Below the pieces are notes generated by a model. The model was not told the origin of the DNA. It did no database searches and was given only the letters and a program-made list of their open reading frames with translations. Positions 48,634 to 58,589 of a stretch of 64,000 bases of DNA are shown in pieces (the stretch's first letter is position 1; each line of letters begins with the position of its first letter). Source of the DNA: Paraburkholderia agricolaris. GTDB lineage: Bacteria > Pseudomonadota > Gammaproteobacteria > Burkholderiales > Burkholderiaceae. Where the stretch lies: NCBI RefSeq assembly GCF_009455635.1, contig NZ_QPER01000001.1, positions 124,001-188,000 on the forward strand, read 5' to 3'. The position numbers and the translations under genes were made by a program.

Positions 48634-50025
48634 TCACTTAGCCAACTTGGAATGCCGCCGCGAATACCCAAAGTAAATCACCATCCCAATGAGTAACCAA
48701 ACCACAAACGCGATCCAGGTCACAGCCTGAAGATTAACCATCAAGAACAGGCAAGAGGCGACAGCCAACACCGGCACAACCGGCACACCCGGACACCGGA
48801 ACGCCCGCGGCAACTCAGGATGCGTCTTACGCAAAACCAGAACCGCAATCGACACCATCGAAAACGCGGCCAACGTGCCGATATTGATCAACTCAGCCAG
48901 CACATTCAACGGCACCAGCGCGCCAATCAACCCGAAGAAAATCCCCACCAGCCATGTCGTAAAGAACGGCGTAGCAAACTTCGGATGCACCTTCGAAAGC
49001 TTCGCAGGCAACAAGCCATCCCGCGACATCGCGAAAATGACCCGCGTCTGGCCATACGCCATCACCAGAATCACCGTCAGCATGCCCAGCACGGCGCCAA
49101 GGTCGATAAATCCCGCGACCCACTTCTCACCCACGACCTGCAACGCATACGACACCGGATGCGAAATGTTCGCGAATTGCGCCGACGGCACAATGCCGGT
49201 CACCACAGCCGCCACAGCGACGTACAGCACCGCGCACACCCCCAGCGAGGCAATAATCCCGATCGGCAAATCACGCTTCGGATTCTTCACTTCTTCCGCC
49301 GCGGACGACACGGAATCGAACCCGATAAACGCAAAGAACATCACCGCCGCCGCGCCGAACACGCCGTTCCAGCCGTTCGGCATGAACGGATGCCAGTTCG
49401 CCGGCGTCACGTGGAAAACGCCCACGCCGATCACCAGCAGCACCACGGTCACCTTGATCGCCACCATGATGTTGTTGATTCGCGCAGACTCACGCACGCC
49501 AATCGACAACAACGCCGTAATCGCCATCATCACGAGAAAAGCCGGCAGGTTGAACAATGTCTCGTGCCCCGGCAAGGCGCCCGGCGCCGCAGTCAGTGCA
49601 ACGGGCAGGCTCACACCGAAACCCGACAGCAGCGATTGCAGATAACCCGACCAGCCGACCGATACCGCCGACGTCGCCAGTCCGTACTCGAGCATCAAGT
49701 CCCAGCCAATGATCCACGCAGCCAGTTCGCCAAGCGTGGCGTACGAATACGTGTAGATGGACCCCGCGACCGGAATGGTCGACGCAAACTCGGCATAGGC
49801 GAGCGCAGCGAAACCGCAGGCAACCGCCGCGATCAGGAACGACACCATCAGCGCCGGGCCGGCCTGAACGGCGCCCGTGCCGGTCAGCACGAAAATGCCG
49901 GTGCCGATAATCGCGCCGACGCCAAGGAAAGTCAGATCGAGCGCGCCAAGCGCTTTTTTCAGGCCGGCGTTCTGAACGCTCGCGGCGATCATGTGCTCGA
50001 CGTTCTTCTTGCGGAACAGGGACAT
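48634..50025 (-). CDS. APC-family amino acid permease
   Basis: 463 residues from ATG 50025 (GGAGA upstream). About twelve hydrophobic helices. TM1 has the unwound-helix motif GVGAIIGTGIFVLTGTGA; FAFIGFDSVSSAAEEVKNPKRDLP is the TM6-loop signature of the cationic amino acid / YfnA-like group. It probably imports amino acids by proton symport; substrate uncertain. The last 50 codons are biased to G/T on the coding strand, adjoining the G+T-rich downstream region. Confidence 0.87.
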   Translation of the reverse strand: MSLFRKKNVEHMIAASVQNAGLKKALGALDLTFLGVGAIIGTGIFVLTGTGAVQAGPALMVSFLIAAVACGFAALAYAEFASTIPVAGSIYTYSYATLGELAAWIIGWDLMLEYGLATSAVSVGWSGYLQSLLSGFGVSLPVALTAAPGALPGHETLFNLPAFLVMMAITALLSIGVRESARINNIMVAIKVTVVLLVIGVGVFHVTPANWHPFMPNGWNGVFGAAAVMFFAFIGFDSVSSAAEEVKNPKRDLPIGIIASLGVCAVLYVAVAAVVTGIVPSAQFANISHPVSYALQVVGEKWVAGFIDLGAVLGMLTVILVMAYGQTRVIFAMSRDGLLPAKLSKVHPKFATPFFTTWLVGIFFGLIGALVPLNVLAELINIGTLAAFSMVSIAVLVLRKTHPELPRAFRCPGVPVVPVLAVASCLFLMVNLQAVTWIAFVVWLLIGMVIYFGYSRRHSKLAK

Positions 50026-50310
50026 TGGCGGTGGGTCTCCAGTAGTGCACGCATCTTGCGCGCCGAATGTCGGGAAACCTTCGATTTTAGCGGATACGCG
50101 CTCACGCACCATTTTGGGACGGTGTTTCTGGCGGGGATGCGGCGGGCGGAAAATACTTGAGGGACGGGTGCCGGGCGAGGCATTTGTCTGAAGAATCCGC
50201 GCAGGGGAAAGATTTTCGCCCGCTGCGCCGCCAATCAGGATGGGAATCGCTCTCTTGCCGTTCTGCCCGTAGCGCTCGCGTGCTCTGCAGCGAGCGCCGA
50301 AGAAGAAACC

Positions 50311-50967
50311 TCAGCCGGCCATCGCCGGATTCAGATCGACGAGACGATTGCTCATCACATAAAAGGTCAGTTCGGCGTTATTGCGCAGCTTCATCTTCTC
50401 GAGCAGCCGCGTGCGGTACACGCTGACCGTCTTCACCGACAGCGATAACGTCGTGGCGATGTCCGTCAGCCGCTTGCCGGACGCCAGCATGCACAGCGTC
50501 TGGTATTCGCGGTCCGAGAGCTTTTCGTGGGGCAATTGTTCGCCGTCGAAAGAGACATAGTCCGCCAGCGCTTCGGCCATGGCCGGGCTGACGTACTTGC
50601 GGCCCGCCGCGACCTGCTGGATTGCGCCGATCATCTGCGCGGCGTCGACGGTTTTCGACAGGTAGCCGGCGGCGCCGGCTTTCAACGCGCGCACGGCGTA
50701 CTGGTCCTCGCGGTACATCGAGAACATCAGCACGGCCACGCGCGGCGCCTTGCGTTTCAGGCGCTTGAGCACTTCGACGCCGTTCATGTCGGGCAGCGAA
50801 ATGTCGAGCAGCACCACGTCGTAGCTGTGCTGGGCGACGGCGTCGAGCGCCTCGACGCCGCTTTGCGCCTCGGTGACTTCGCGCGCGATGCCGCGGTCGA
50901 GCAGCAACTGGCGGACGCCCTGGCGAACCACGGCATGGTCGTCGGCGAGCAGGATGCGCAGGCTCAT
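50311..50967 (-). CDS. NarL/FixJ-family response regulator
   Basis: 218 residues from ATG 50967. Receiver domain with ADDHAVVR, phospho-acceptor Asp55 in VVLLDISLPDMNG and Lys in YLSKTV; LuxR-type HTH at about 148-210 (LSDREYQTLCMLASGKRLTDIATTLSLSVKTVSVYRTRLLEKM). Ten bases after the histidine kinase gene, so the pair is one operon. Signal and targets unknown. Confidence 0.92.
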   Translation of the reverse strand: MSLRILLADDHAVVRQGVRQLLLDRGIAREVTEAQSGVEALDAVAQHSYDVVLLDISLPDMNGVEVLKRLKRKAPRVAVLMFSMYREDQYAVRALKAGAAGYLSKTVDAAQMIGAIQQVAAGRKYVSPAMAEALADYVSFDGEQLPHEKLSDREYQTLCMLASGKRLTDIATTLSLSVKTVSVYRTRLLEKMKLRNNAELTFYVMSNRLVDLNPAMAG

Positions 50968-50977
50968 GATGGCGTGC

Positions 50978-51826
50978 TCACGATTGCAGCGCGCGGCGCG
51001 TGGCGCCCGGTGCGCCCGCCAGCATCGCATCCCACGCAAAGCGTGCGCGTACCAGCGTGCCGCGCAACGTTTCACCGCTGTCGTTGCGGCGCGACGCAAC
51101 CCGCCGGGCGCTAATGCGCAGGGTGCCGTCGAAAGCGGCGCAGCGCGCCTGCATGCCGCTCAGGCCGAAGTGGCCGCGACGGCTGCGCGCGTTGCGCGTC
51201 ACGCCGATGCCGTCGTCGCTGACGATCAGCGTCAGATGACGGCGGCCGGTTTCGATCCGCACGTCGGCGGATTCGGCGCGCGCATGCTTTGCGATGTTGT
51301 TCAATGCTTCCTGGGCGACCCGGAACACGGCCAGCGCAGCGTCGGTGGGCAGGCGCGTGAGCCGTACGTCGGCGGCGCAGACGAAGCTCGTGCGCAGGTT
51401 GGTGCGTGCGGCGAAGTCGCGAGTCCATTGCGACAGCGAGCCGACGATCCCCGCTTCGAGCGACGGCGCATGCAGTTCCGCGACGGCCTGGCGGCTGGCG
51501 GCGCACACGGCGTCGAGCGAACGATTCGCGACGGCAAGCGCGGCGGCGCATTGCTGCGGCGCATCGGCGGGCAGCCAGGTTTCGACGCCGGCAAGGGCGA
51601 AACGCGTCGCGGTGAGCTCGGCGCCCACGCCGTCGTGCAGTTCGCGCGCTACATGGCGGCAAGCCGCTTCCTGCGCCTGAACGAGTTCGGCCGACAGTTC
51701 GCGCACGCGCGCGCGCAGCAGCGCGAGTTCGCGCTCAGCAGCGGATTGCGGCGCGGCGTGAGCAAGTGAGGGCGCAATGTGAGTGCCAAACGGGACGACA
51801 ACCGGGGCGACAACCGACGTATCCAT
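50978..51826 (-). CDS. NarX/DegS-type sensor histidine kinase (soluble)
   Basis: 282 residues from ATG 51826, which has GAGGG at good spacing; a longer frame exists but its extra 63 residues are Arg-rich and unlikely. There is no membrane segment. A coiled coil (SAAERELALLRARVRELSAE) leads into the HisKA_3 H-box ARELHDGVG with phospho-His64; the ATPase N-box is QEALNNIAKHA and the G-box DDGIGV. Partner of the following regulator. Confidence 0.85.
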   Translation of the reverse strand: MDTSVVAPVVVPFGTHIAPSLAHAAPQSAAERELALLRARVRELSAELVQAQEAACRHVARELHDGVGAELTATRFALAGVETWLPADAPQQCAAALAVANRSLDAVCAASRQAVAELHAPSLEAGIVGSLSQWTRDFAARTNLRTSFVCAADVRLTRLPTDAALAVFRVAQEALNNIAKHARAESADVRIETGRRHLTLIVSDDGIGVTRNARSRRGHFGLSGMQARCAAFDGTLRISARRVASRRNDSGETLRGTLVRARFAWDAMLAGAPGATRRALQS

Positions 51827-52190
51827 GACTTTCCCTCTCAGGAAGCAGTGTGGCCGGCGAAGCGGGTGCGCATCGGCGCGAAGACAAAAGAACGCATGCG
51901 AGTCTCTGGCCTCCAGTGATGTCTTTGAAGCGTTGTGCGCGACGGACAAATTGCTACGCTGTGGCGTAACGAAATTTACATTCTGTAACATGCGGCTCAT
52001 GCCATTGGATGGCATGTAAATCGACCGATCGTGCGCCGCGATGATATCTTAAAAAAAGAAAAAATGCAGGTGCACCAAGGGTTAGCGCGTATATTTCACG
52101 CAATGGTTGATGTTCTGCAACATTTGATCTGTAGGAATAATACCGACGTCAAATGTTAAAACAATGGCATTAATTTGTAACTGCGCAACA
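51827..52190. promoter_or_regulatory. Long AT-rich promoter region of the two-component operon with several dyads
   Basis: 364 bases, AT-rich around 52040-52185. Dyads: TTACA-TTC-TGTAA (51976-51988), CATGCCAT-TGG-ATGGCATG (51998-52016, perfect), and AACATTTGA (52119-52127) with TCAAATGTT (52149-52157, perfect, 21-base gap). They lie 150-330 bases upstream of the kinase start. Regulators are unknown. Confidence 0.55.
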
Positions 52191-52216
52191 AAAAAGGAGC
52201 CCGGAGGCTCCTTTTT
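52191..52216 (-). terminator. Bidirectional intrinsic terminator of fpr
   Basis: AAAAAGGAGCC (52191-52201) pairs perfectly with GGCTCCTTTTT (52206-52216) around CGGA. It follows the fpr stop on the minus strand. Confidence 0.88.
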
Positions 52217-52255
52217 GCTGATGCGCGGCGCTGACCGCTCAATCCAGGTGTCCGC

Positions 52256-53026
52256 TCAACCCACGAACGCCTTTTCGACCACGTAGTGACCCGGCGCATT
52301 GTTGCTGCCTTCCTGGAAACCCAGGTCGTCGAGCAGCTTGCGCGTGTCGCGCAGCATGTGCGGGCTGCCGCACAGCATCACGCGGTCGTCTTCGAGCGAG
52401 AAGCCCGGCACGCCGAGGTCGGCGAACAGTTTTTCGGTTTCGATCAGCTCGGTGATGCGGCCGCGGTTCTGGAACGCTTCGCGCGTCACGGTCGGGTAGT
52501 ACAGCAGCTTTTCCTGCACCAGTTCGCCCAGATGCTCGTGCGCCGGCAGGTGGTCCGTGATGTATTCCTTGTACGCCAGTTCGTCGACGAAACGGCAGGT
52601 ATGGGTCAGGACCACGCGCTCATAGCGATCGTAAATGTCCGGATCCTTGATGATCGACATGAATGGCGCGAGGCCGGTGCCGGTGGACAGCAGCCACAGC
52701 GTCTTGCCCGGCAGCAGGTTGTCGGCCATCAGCGTGCCGACCGGCTTCTTGCCGATCAGGACTTCGTCGCCGACCTTCAAATGCTGCAAACGCGACGTGA
52801 GCGGGCCGTCCTGCACCTTGATGCTCAGGAATTCGAGGTGCTCTTCATAGTTCGCACTCGCGAGGCTGTAGGCGCGGATCAGCGGCTTGCCTTCCACTTC
52901 GAGACCCACCATCGTGAACTGGCCGTTTTCGAAACGGAACGACGGATCGCGCGTGCAGGTGAAGCTGAAAAGCGTATCAGTCCAGTGATGGACGCTCAGG
53001 ACGGTTTGTGAATTCAGGTTGCTCAT
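52256..53026 (-). CDS. fpr: Ferredoxin--NADP(+) reductase
   Basis: 256 residues from ATG 53026 (AAGAAG upstream). FAD-binding RAYSLASANYEE, NADP-binding GTGLAPFMSIIKD and the C-terminal GHYVVEKAFVG are typical bacterial Fpr. It exchanges electrons between NADPH and ferredoxin/flavodoxin and contributes to oxidative stress defence. Single gene with its own terminator. Confidence 0.94.
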   Translation of the reverse strand: MSNLNSQTVLSVHHWTDTLFSFTCTRDPSFRFENGQFTMVGLEVEGKPLIRAYSLASANYEEHLEFLSIKVQDGPLTSRLQHLKVGDEVLIGKKPVGTLMADNLLPGKTLWLLSTGTGLAPFMSIIKDPDIYDRYERVVLTHTCRFVDELAYKEYITDHLPAHEHLGELVQEKLLYYPTVTREAFQNRGRITELIETEKLFADLGVPGFSLEDDRVMLCGSPHMLRDTRKLLDDLGFQEGSNNAPGHYVVEKAFVG

Positions 53027-53450
53027 GGCTTCTTGGATAGTGCGAAAAAGGCGGCCAGTCGTTGGAGCCGGCCGGCACGGCAAGGGCGATGCTGCGCTAA
53101 CCCGAGCTCGGGAATCACGCGCAATCTGCTATTTTACCGCGCTCGCTGCCAGAGGGCTGCGGCGCGGCGGTTTAGCGCGGTAAAGCGGATTACCGGACCT
53201 GGAAGCGGCGGCGCCAGCAGTTGTCACGATTGGCGCCGCGAAGTACGTTGGCGTGGCGATATCCGCGCTTCAGCAGGGGTACGGCGACGGGCGCAAACCG
53301 CGCTGGGCGGCTGCCACCGGCTGTCCGGCATGCGCCGGATAGGCGCGCCGCGCCGGCAACATTTTCAGGATGATACCGAAACCTGCCGTGCACCGCAGCA
53401 TTGACCCTGCTGATAAAACTGGCAAAGCATCGCGTGCGGCGCGTTGCCGG
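53027..53450. other. 424-bp intergenic region between fpr and the sugar permease
   Basis: GC-rich; no protein-like open frame, no U-tract terminator and no clear dyad recognised. It contains the fpr promoter on the minus strand. Confidence 0.4.
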
Positions 53451-54410
53451 TCAGGCCGGGGCCGTCACACGCTTCTTGCCGCGCTGCTTCAGGACCCTTG
53501 CCTGCAGCACGATCACCAGCAGCAGGAAAACCCCGCGAATCACCGATTGCCAGTACGCCGAGAGGCTGATGAACCCAAGCCCATTCTCGAAATTCAGCAG
53601 ATTGAACACCAGTCCGAGCAGTAGCACACCGGCGATCGTCATCGCAATCGAGCCTTCGCCACCGGTGAGCAAAGTGCCGCCGAGCACCACCGCCGAGATC
53701 GCGAACAACTCCCAGCCGACGCCTTCGTTCGGCTGTCCCGCGCCGAACTGCGCGGCGAGGATGACGCCCGCCATGCCGGCGAGCAGGCCGCTTACCGCGT
53801 AAGCCATCACCAGCGTGCGGTCGACGTTCAGGCCCATCAGCCGCGCCGCTTCGTCGCTGCCGCCGATGGCCAGCGAATGCCGCCCGAAGCGCGTGCTGCG
53901 CAGCGCGAGCCAGCCGGCCACGGCGGCCACCACCGCGACGATCCCCGGGATCGGCAGGCCGAACAGATCGCCTTGACCGAAGTTGCCGAAGTTCGAGTCG
54001 GCGGCAATCGACACCGCATCGTTCTTGCCGAGCAGCAGCGCGACGCCGTGCGCGCCGAGACTGGTGGCGAGCGTCACGATGAAGGGCAGGATTTTCAGTC
54101 GCGTGATGATCAGACCGTTGAGCACGCCGACGGCCATGCCCGCCGCACAACCGGCCAGAACGGCGACCCAGCCGCCGTACACGCTGGTCAACGCGGCGAC
54201 GACGCTGGCCAGAGCGGCCACCGTGCCGACCGACAAATCGATCCCGCCCGTGATGATGACGAAGGCCATGCCGATCGAGATCAGCGCGAACATCGAGTTG
54301 TAGCGCCAGAACGAGGTGATGTTGTAGGCCGAGCCGAAATGGTCGTAACGCACGAGGCCGAGCACGACGAGCGCGACGAGGGCGATCAGGATGGGGAGGT
54401 TCTTTTTCAT
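53451..54410 (-). CDS. yjfF: YjfF-like sugar ABC transporter permease
   Basis: 319 residues, about ten hydrophobic helices of the BPD_transp_2 family. Motifs: IGMAFVIITGGIDLSVGTVAALAS and GGSDEAARLMGLNVDRTL (EAA-like loop). Forms one half of the membrane channel with YtfT. Twenty-one bases after ytfT. Confidence 0.88.
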   Translation of the reverse strand: MKKNLPILIALVALVVLGLVRYDHFGSAYNITSFWRYNSMFALISIGMAFVIITGGIDLSVGTVAALASVVAALTSVYGGWVAVLAGCAAGMAVGVLNGLIITRLKILPFIVTLATSLGAHGVALLLGKNDAVSIAADSNFGNFGQGDLFGLPIPGIVAVVAAVAGWLALRSTRFGRHSLAIGGSDEAARLMGLNVDRTLVMAYAVSGLLAGMAGVILAAQFGAGQPNEGVGWELFAISAVVLGGTLLTGGEGSIAMTIAGVLLLGLVFNLLNFENGLGFISLSAYWQSVIRGVFLLLVIVLQARVLKQRGKKRVTAPA

Positions 54411-54431
54411 CGCATCGAATCCGGGAGTGTC

Positions 54432-55475
54432 TTACCGTGAGCGCCGCTGCACATAAACTGCCGCGATGATGATGCCGGCTTTCACTACCAGGGCCGCCGC
54501 GTCGGGAATGCCGTGCGCGAGCAGCGTATAGCGCAGCATCTGGATGATCAGCGCGCCGATCAGCGTGCCGCCGATATACGCCTTGCCACCCGTCAGCGCC
54601 GTGCCGCCGACCGCCACTGCGGCGATCGCGTCGAGTTCGACGCCGAGTCCCACCACATTCGCATCCGACGACGAATTCACCGAGATCGAGATCAGTCCGG
54701 CCAGTCCCGCGAGCGCGGCGCATACCGTGTAGGCGATGAGCTTCACGGTGGCCGTCGGCACGCCGCAGAGATAGGCGGCCTTTTCGTTGCCGCCGGTGAT
54801 CAGCAGATACTGGCCGAACAGCGTTTTGCGCACGATCCACGCGAACAGCACGACCAGCGCAAGCATCAGCAATACCTGAAACGGCACGCCGGCGACCTTG
54901 CCCAAGGCGATCCACTGGAAGGCGGGCGTGTTGAACGCCTGCAAGCTGCCGTCGGTGACGACCTGGGCGATGCCGCGCCCGGCGATGAACAGCACCAGCG
55001 TCGCGACAATCGGCTGGACGGATAGCCTCGTCACCAGCAAGCCGTTGAAGACGCCGCAGGCGGCCGCCGCCAGCACCGGCAGCACGAACGCGAGCGCAAT
55101 GCCGCCGGGTCCCGGAATGTTCAGGAACAGCATCGGCGCGAGCGCGCCCGAGATCGCCATCGACGCGCCCACCGACAGATCGATGCCGCCGGTCGCCACC
55201 ACCAGCGTCATGCCGATGCCGACGATCACGATCGTCACCACCTGCGTCATGTTGACGTTGAAGGTTTGCAGCGACCAGAAGTGCGGGGTGAAGATCAGGT
55301 TGAACAGCACCATCGCGAGCAGCACGATCACTTCGCGTTGCATGGCGAGGTGCCGCCATTTCTTCACCGTCGAGGCCGCCGTGGCGCGCGGCGCGGCGTT
55401 GTCCGGCAGCGGCATCGGCTGCGTGGCTTGGGTGGGCTGCGTATGCAACGACTCGGTGTGCAACTTAAGCGCCAT
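54432..55475 (-). CDS. ytfT: YtfT-like sugar ABC transporter permease
   Basis: 347 residues, BPD_transp_2 family. After a 45-residue cytoplasmic N-terminus, helices with VGIGMTLVVATGGIDLSVGASMAISGA and the loop TGGNEKAAYLCGVPTATVK. It overlaps the ytfR stop by 11 bases, so translation is coupled. Imports a sugar with YjfF, YtfR and YtfQ. Confidence 0.9.
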   Translation of the reverse strand: MALKLHTESLHTQPTQATQPMPLPDNAAPRATAASTVKKWRHLAMQREVIVLLAMVLFNLIFTPHFWSLQTFNVNMTQVVTIVIVGIGMTLVVATGGIDLSVGASMAISGALAPMLFLNIPGPGGIALAFVLPVLAAAACGVFNGLLVTRLSVQPIVATLVLFIAGRGIAQVVTDGSLQAFNTPAFQWIALGKVAGVPFQVLLMLALVVLFAWIVRKTLFGQYLLITGGNEKAAYLCGVPTATVKLIAYTVCAALAGLAGLISISVNSSSDANVVGLGVELDAIAAVAVGGTALTGGKAYIGGTLIGALIIQMLRYTLLAHGIPDAAALVVKAGIIIAAVYVQRRSR

Positions 55476-57099
55476 GACGGTCGCCCTCCAACGCGTCTTC
55501 GATATGTGCGGCGTTTGCCGTTTGCGCGGCTTCGACCAGTTGCGACTGGCCGTCGCTGCCGTAGGCGATAGCGTCCATGATCGCGGTCTCGCTCATGTCC
55601 GCACCGTTCAGTTCGGCGACCGTGCGGCCGTCGCGGATCACCACCGCGCGGTCGGCTACGGCGGTCAGTTCTTCGAGCTCGGAAGCGGACAGCAGCACGG
55701 CAAGGCCCGCATCGCGCAGTTCGCGCACGATCTTCGCGACATCGGCTTTCGCGCCGACGTCGATGCCGCGCGTCGGCTCGTCGAGCAGCAGGAGCGAAGG
55801 CTCAGCGGCAAGCCAGCGGGCGAGCAGCACCTTCTGCTGATTGCCGCCGGACAATTCGCGAATCGGCTGATCGGCCGAGCGCAGCTTGATGCCGAGCGAC
55901 GCAATGAAACGCTCGACAATCGCCTGCTGTTTCTTCACGTCCACCACGCCGTTCTTCGCCAGCGTGCGCAAGCAGACGAGCGTGAGGTTGTCGCGCACCG
56001 AGAGTTCGGGGACGATGCCTTCGGCCTTGCGGTCCTCGGTGAGGTAAGCGAGGCCGCGCGCGATGGCATCCTGTGGCGACTTCAACGTCACCGCCTCGCC
56101 GCCAATCGACAACGAGCCTTGTTCAAGCGGATCGGCGCCGAACATCAGGCGCATGGTTTCGGTGCGGCCCGAGCCGAGCAGGCCCGCGAGACCGACCGCT
56201 TCGCCCGCATGCACTTCGAGCGACACATCGCTCACTTTCGGATGTGTGCCCAGATGCATCGCGGCGATCGCCTGCTTGCCGCGCCGCGCGAGATTCGCCT
56301 CGCGCGCGGCGGCATCTTCCTGCACGACGGCGGCGAGGGTGCGGCCGAGCATCGTCGTGACGAGTTGCAGCTTGTCCATCTCCGCCATCGTGCTTTGCGC
56401 GACCGTCTGGCCGTCGCGCATCACGGTGACGCGGTCGCATAGCGCATACAGTTCGTCGAGCCGGTGCGAGACGAAGATCACCGCGCGGCCGTCGTCGCGC
56501 AGCTTGCGCACCACGGTGAAGAGCAGTTCCACTTCGCGTTCGTCGAGCGACGAGGTGGACTCGTCCATGATGACCATCTTCGCATCCGACGAGACGGCGC
56601 GCGCCAGCGCCACCATCTGCTGGATCGCAGTCGAATAGCGGCCGACCGGTTTCTTCACATCGATCTGCAAGCCGAACGATTCGAGCAGGGCGGCGGCGCG
56701 CGTCTGCACCGCACGCCAGTCGATCAGACCGAAACGGCGTGGCTCACGGCCGAGGAAAATGTTCTCTGCCACGGAGCGGAACGGCACCAGGTTGATCTCC
56801 TGATAGATCGTGCTGATGCCCGCTTCGCGCGCCTGTTTCGGGGTGCGGAAATCGACTTCGCGGCCTTCGAAGCGCACGCTGCCCGAGCCGCGCCGATAAG
56901 CGCCGGTCAGGATCTTGATCATGGTCGATTTGCCGGCGCCGTTCTGGCCGATCAGCGCGTGCACTTCGCCGGCCGCCACGCTCAGATTGGCGCTGCGCAG
57001 CGCGGGTACGCCGCCGAAGCTGATGCCGATATCCTGCATCTCCAGCAGCGGCGTGCGGATGTGGGGGGCGTGTGGTGTCTGCGTGCCGGATTCCGTCAC
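55465..57099 (-). CDS. ytfR: YtfR-like sugar ABC transporter ATPase (tandem)
   Basis: 544 residues from GTG 57099, which has a perfect AGGAGG seven bases upstream. Two ABC domains: the first with GQNGAGKST, a degenerate signature YSTAIQQMVALARAV and Walker B VIMDEST; the second with a divergent P-loop GLLGSGRTET, signature LSGGNQQKVLLARWL and Walker B LLLDEPTRGID. This asymmetry is normal for the RbsA/YtfR class. Confidence 0.93.
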   Translation of the reverse strand: MTESGTQTPHAPHIRTPLLEMQDIGISFGGVPALRSANLSVAAGEVHALIGQNGAGKSTMIKILTGAYRRGSGSVRFEGREVDFRTPKQAREAGISTIYQEINLVPFRSVAENIFLGREPRRFGLIDWRAVQTRAAALLESFGLQIDVKKPVGRYSTAIQQMVALARAVSSDAKMVIMDESTSSLDEREVELLFTVVRKLRDDGRAVIFVSHRLDELYALCDRVTVMRDGQTVAQSTMAEMDKLQLVTTMLGRTLAAVVQEDAAAREANLARRGKQAIAAMHLGTHPKVSDVSLEVHAGEAVGLAGLLGSGRTETMRLMFGADPLEQGSLSIGGEAVTLKSPQDAIARGLAYLTEDRKAEGIVPELSVRDNLTLVCLRTLAKNGVVDVKKQQAIVERFIASLGIKLRSADQPIRELSGGNQQKVLLARWLAAEPSLLLLDEPTRGIDVGAKADVAKIVRELRDAGLAVLLSASELEELTAVADRAVVIRDGRTVAELNGADMSETAIMDAIAYGSDGQSQLVEAAQTANAAHIEDALEGDRHGA

Positions 57100-57457
57100 G
57101 GGTGTCCTCCTGATGCGTGTGCTGCTTCACGTGCCGGCTGAGCTTGCAGCATGAGACGCACGTGCGAGCCGCTGTGACCATTCGTTCGGGTGCTATGCCG
57201 ACGGTGCCGCCGAACCATATTACGCCGCACCAAAGCAAAGCGACGGCTCATGAAAAGCGAAGCGACGGCCCGTGCTGCCACGAACGCGTCGCTCCGAACC
57301 CTTCTCGCCACCCGCCCCCGAGGAGACTGATTCGGGGCGGGGACGTCCTGCGGGCACTGCCCTGAAGAGGCTTGCCGCGCGGTACGGAGCGCGTGGACCA
57401 CGCCGTTCAGGCATGGTCCTCAAGCTGCATAACCGCGTGTACGACGGCGCCTGTCGA
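57100..57457. other. 358-bp region between ytfQ and ytfR
   Basis: No gene supported. A 21-base imperfect tandem duplication lies at about 57232-57273 (AAAGCAAAGCGACGG and AAAGCGAAGCGACGG). GC-rich inverted words near 57310-57345 could attenuate between the binding-protein gene and the rest of the operon, but no U-run follows. Confidence 0.45.
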
Positions 57458-58477
57458 TCAATAGCCGTACTGCATGTTCTGCTGCACGTTGCTCTTGTCG
57501 TAGAAGCGGTCCGACACCTTGACCCACGTCGGGATCTTCTCGCCCTTCGCGTAACGCTGGGCGACGTCACAGGCGAGCGGGCCGAAGAACGGGCTCGATT
57601 GCACGCTTGCGCCGAGTTCACCGGCGGCGATTGCATCCATGCCGCCCTTGGTGCCGTCGATCGTGACGATCTGGATGTCCTTGCCCGGCTGCTTGCCGGC
57701 TGCCTTGATCGCGGCGATCGCGCCGAGCGCCATTTCATCGTTATGCGCATAGACGGCGGTCACGTCAGGATGCGCCTGCAACAGCGTTTCCATGACCTGG
57801 CGACCCTTGTCGCGCGCGAAGTCGCCGCTTTGCGAGGCGATGAGCGTCATGCCCGGATTCTTCGCGATGACTTCGTCGAAGCCCTTCTTGCGATCGTTCG
57901 CAGCCGACGCGCCGGTGGTGCCTTCGAGTTCGATGATCTTCGCCTTGCCGCCGGTCGCCTTGACCAGCCAGTCGGCGGCGCGATGGCCCTGATCGATGAA
58001 GTCGGAGCCGATGAAGGTGATGTAGTCGCGGCCCGCCTTGGCGACCGACTGATCGACGTCGCGGTCGACCAGGATTACCGGAATGCCGGCCTTCTTGGCC
58101 TGCAGCACGACCGGCGCGAGCGGCTTTTCTTCGCGCGGCGGGAACACCAGCAGATCGACGTGCTGCGCGATCATGTTCTGGATATCCGATACCTGTTTCG
58201 CGTTCGAACTGTTGGCGTCGGTCATGACCAGCTGCCAGCCGCACTTCGCGGCGATGTCCTTGAAGCTCTTGGTCTCCGCGAGACGCCACGGATTGTTGCT
58301 TTCGGTCTGCGCGAAGCCGACTTTCAGCGGGGTCTTGTTGGGCAACTTCGGCAACGCGTCGTCGGCGTGCGCAGTGGCGACGCCGAACCCGATTGCCAGA
58401 GCCAGCAGCGAACCTGCCAGCGGACGAATCTGTTGCTTGCGCACGTGCTTGCGCGACTGCGTGTTGAGCGACGCCAT
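57458..58477 (-). CDS. ytfQ: YtfQ-like periplasmic sugar-binding protein
   Basis: 339 residues. Signal peptide (basic start, LAGSLLALAIGFGVATAHADD). Periplasmic-binding fold of the LacI/RbsB class: VGFAQTESNNPWRLAETKSF, VDLLVFPPREEKPLAPVV, PVILVDRDVD and VYAHNDEMALGAIAAIKAAG are close to E. coli YtfQ, which binds galactofuranose. Ligand here may be galactofuranose or a related pentose/hexose. GGAGGAAG precedes the ATG. Confidence 0.92.
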   Translation of the reverse strand: MASLNTQSRKHVRKQQIRPLAGSLLALAIGFGVATAHADDALPKLPNKTPLKVGFAQTESNNPWRLAETKSFKDIAAKCGWQLVMTDANSSNAKQVSDIQNMIAQHVDLLVFPPREEKPLAPVVLQAKKAGIPVILVDRDVDQSVAKAGRDYITFIGSDFIDQGHRAADWLVKATGGKAKIIELEGTTGASAANDRKKGFDEVIAKNPGMTLIASQSGDFARDKGRQVMETLLQAHPDVTAVYAHNDEMALGAIAAIKAAGKQPGKDIQIVTIDGTKGGMDAIAAGELGASVQSSPFFGPLACDVAQRYAKGEKIPTWVKVSDRFYDKSNVQQNMQYGY

Positions 58478-58589
58478 TGTCTTCCTCCAGTACCGGTGAG
58501 ATGTATTTGCTTTTTAGTGTTTCTCCTGTCGGCGAGGTTGCTTCACCCCGACCGCACGTGCCGATTATTTCACCGAGAATTATTATCGG

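Noticed and set aside
48820..50160. 446-residue plus-strand frame over the amino-acid permease
   Set aside because: Almost entirely Arg/His/Gln; mirrors the hydrophobic codons of the permease.
53365..55359. 664-residue open frame across the two permease genes, same strand but another frame
   Set aside because: Arg/Gly/Ala-rich and covers two clear membrane permeases; a frame shadow.
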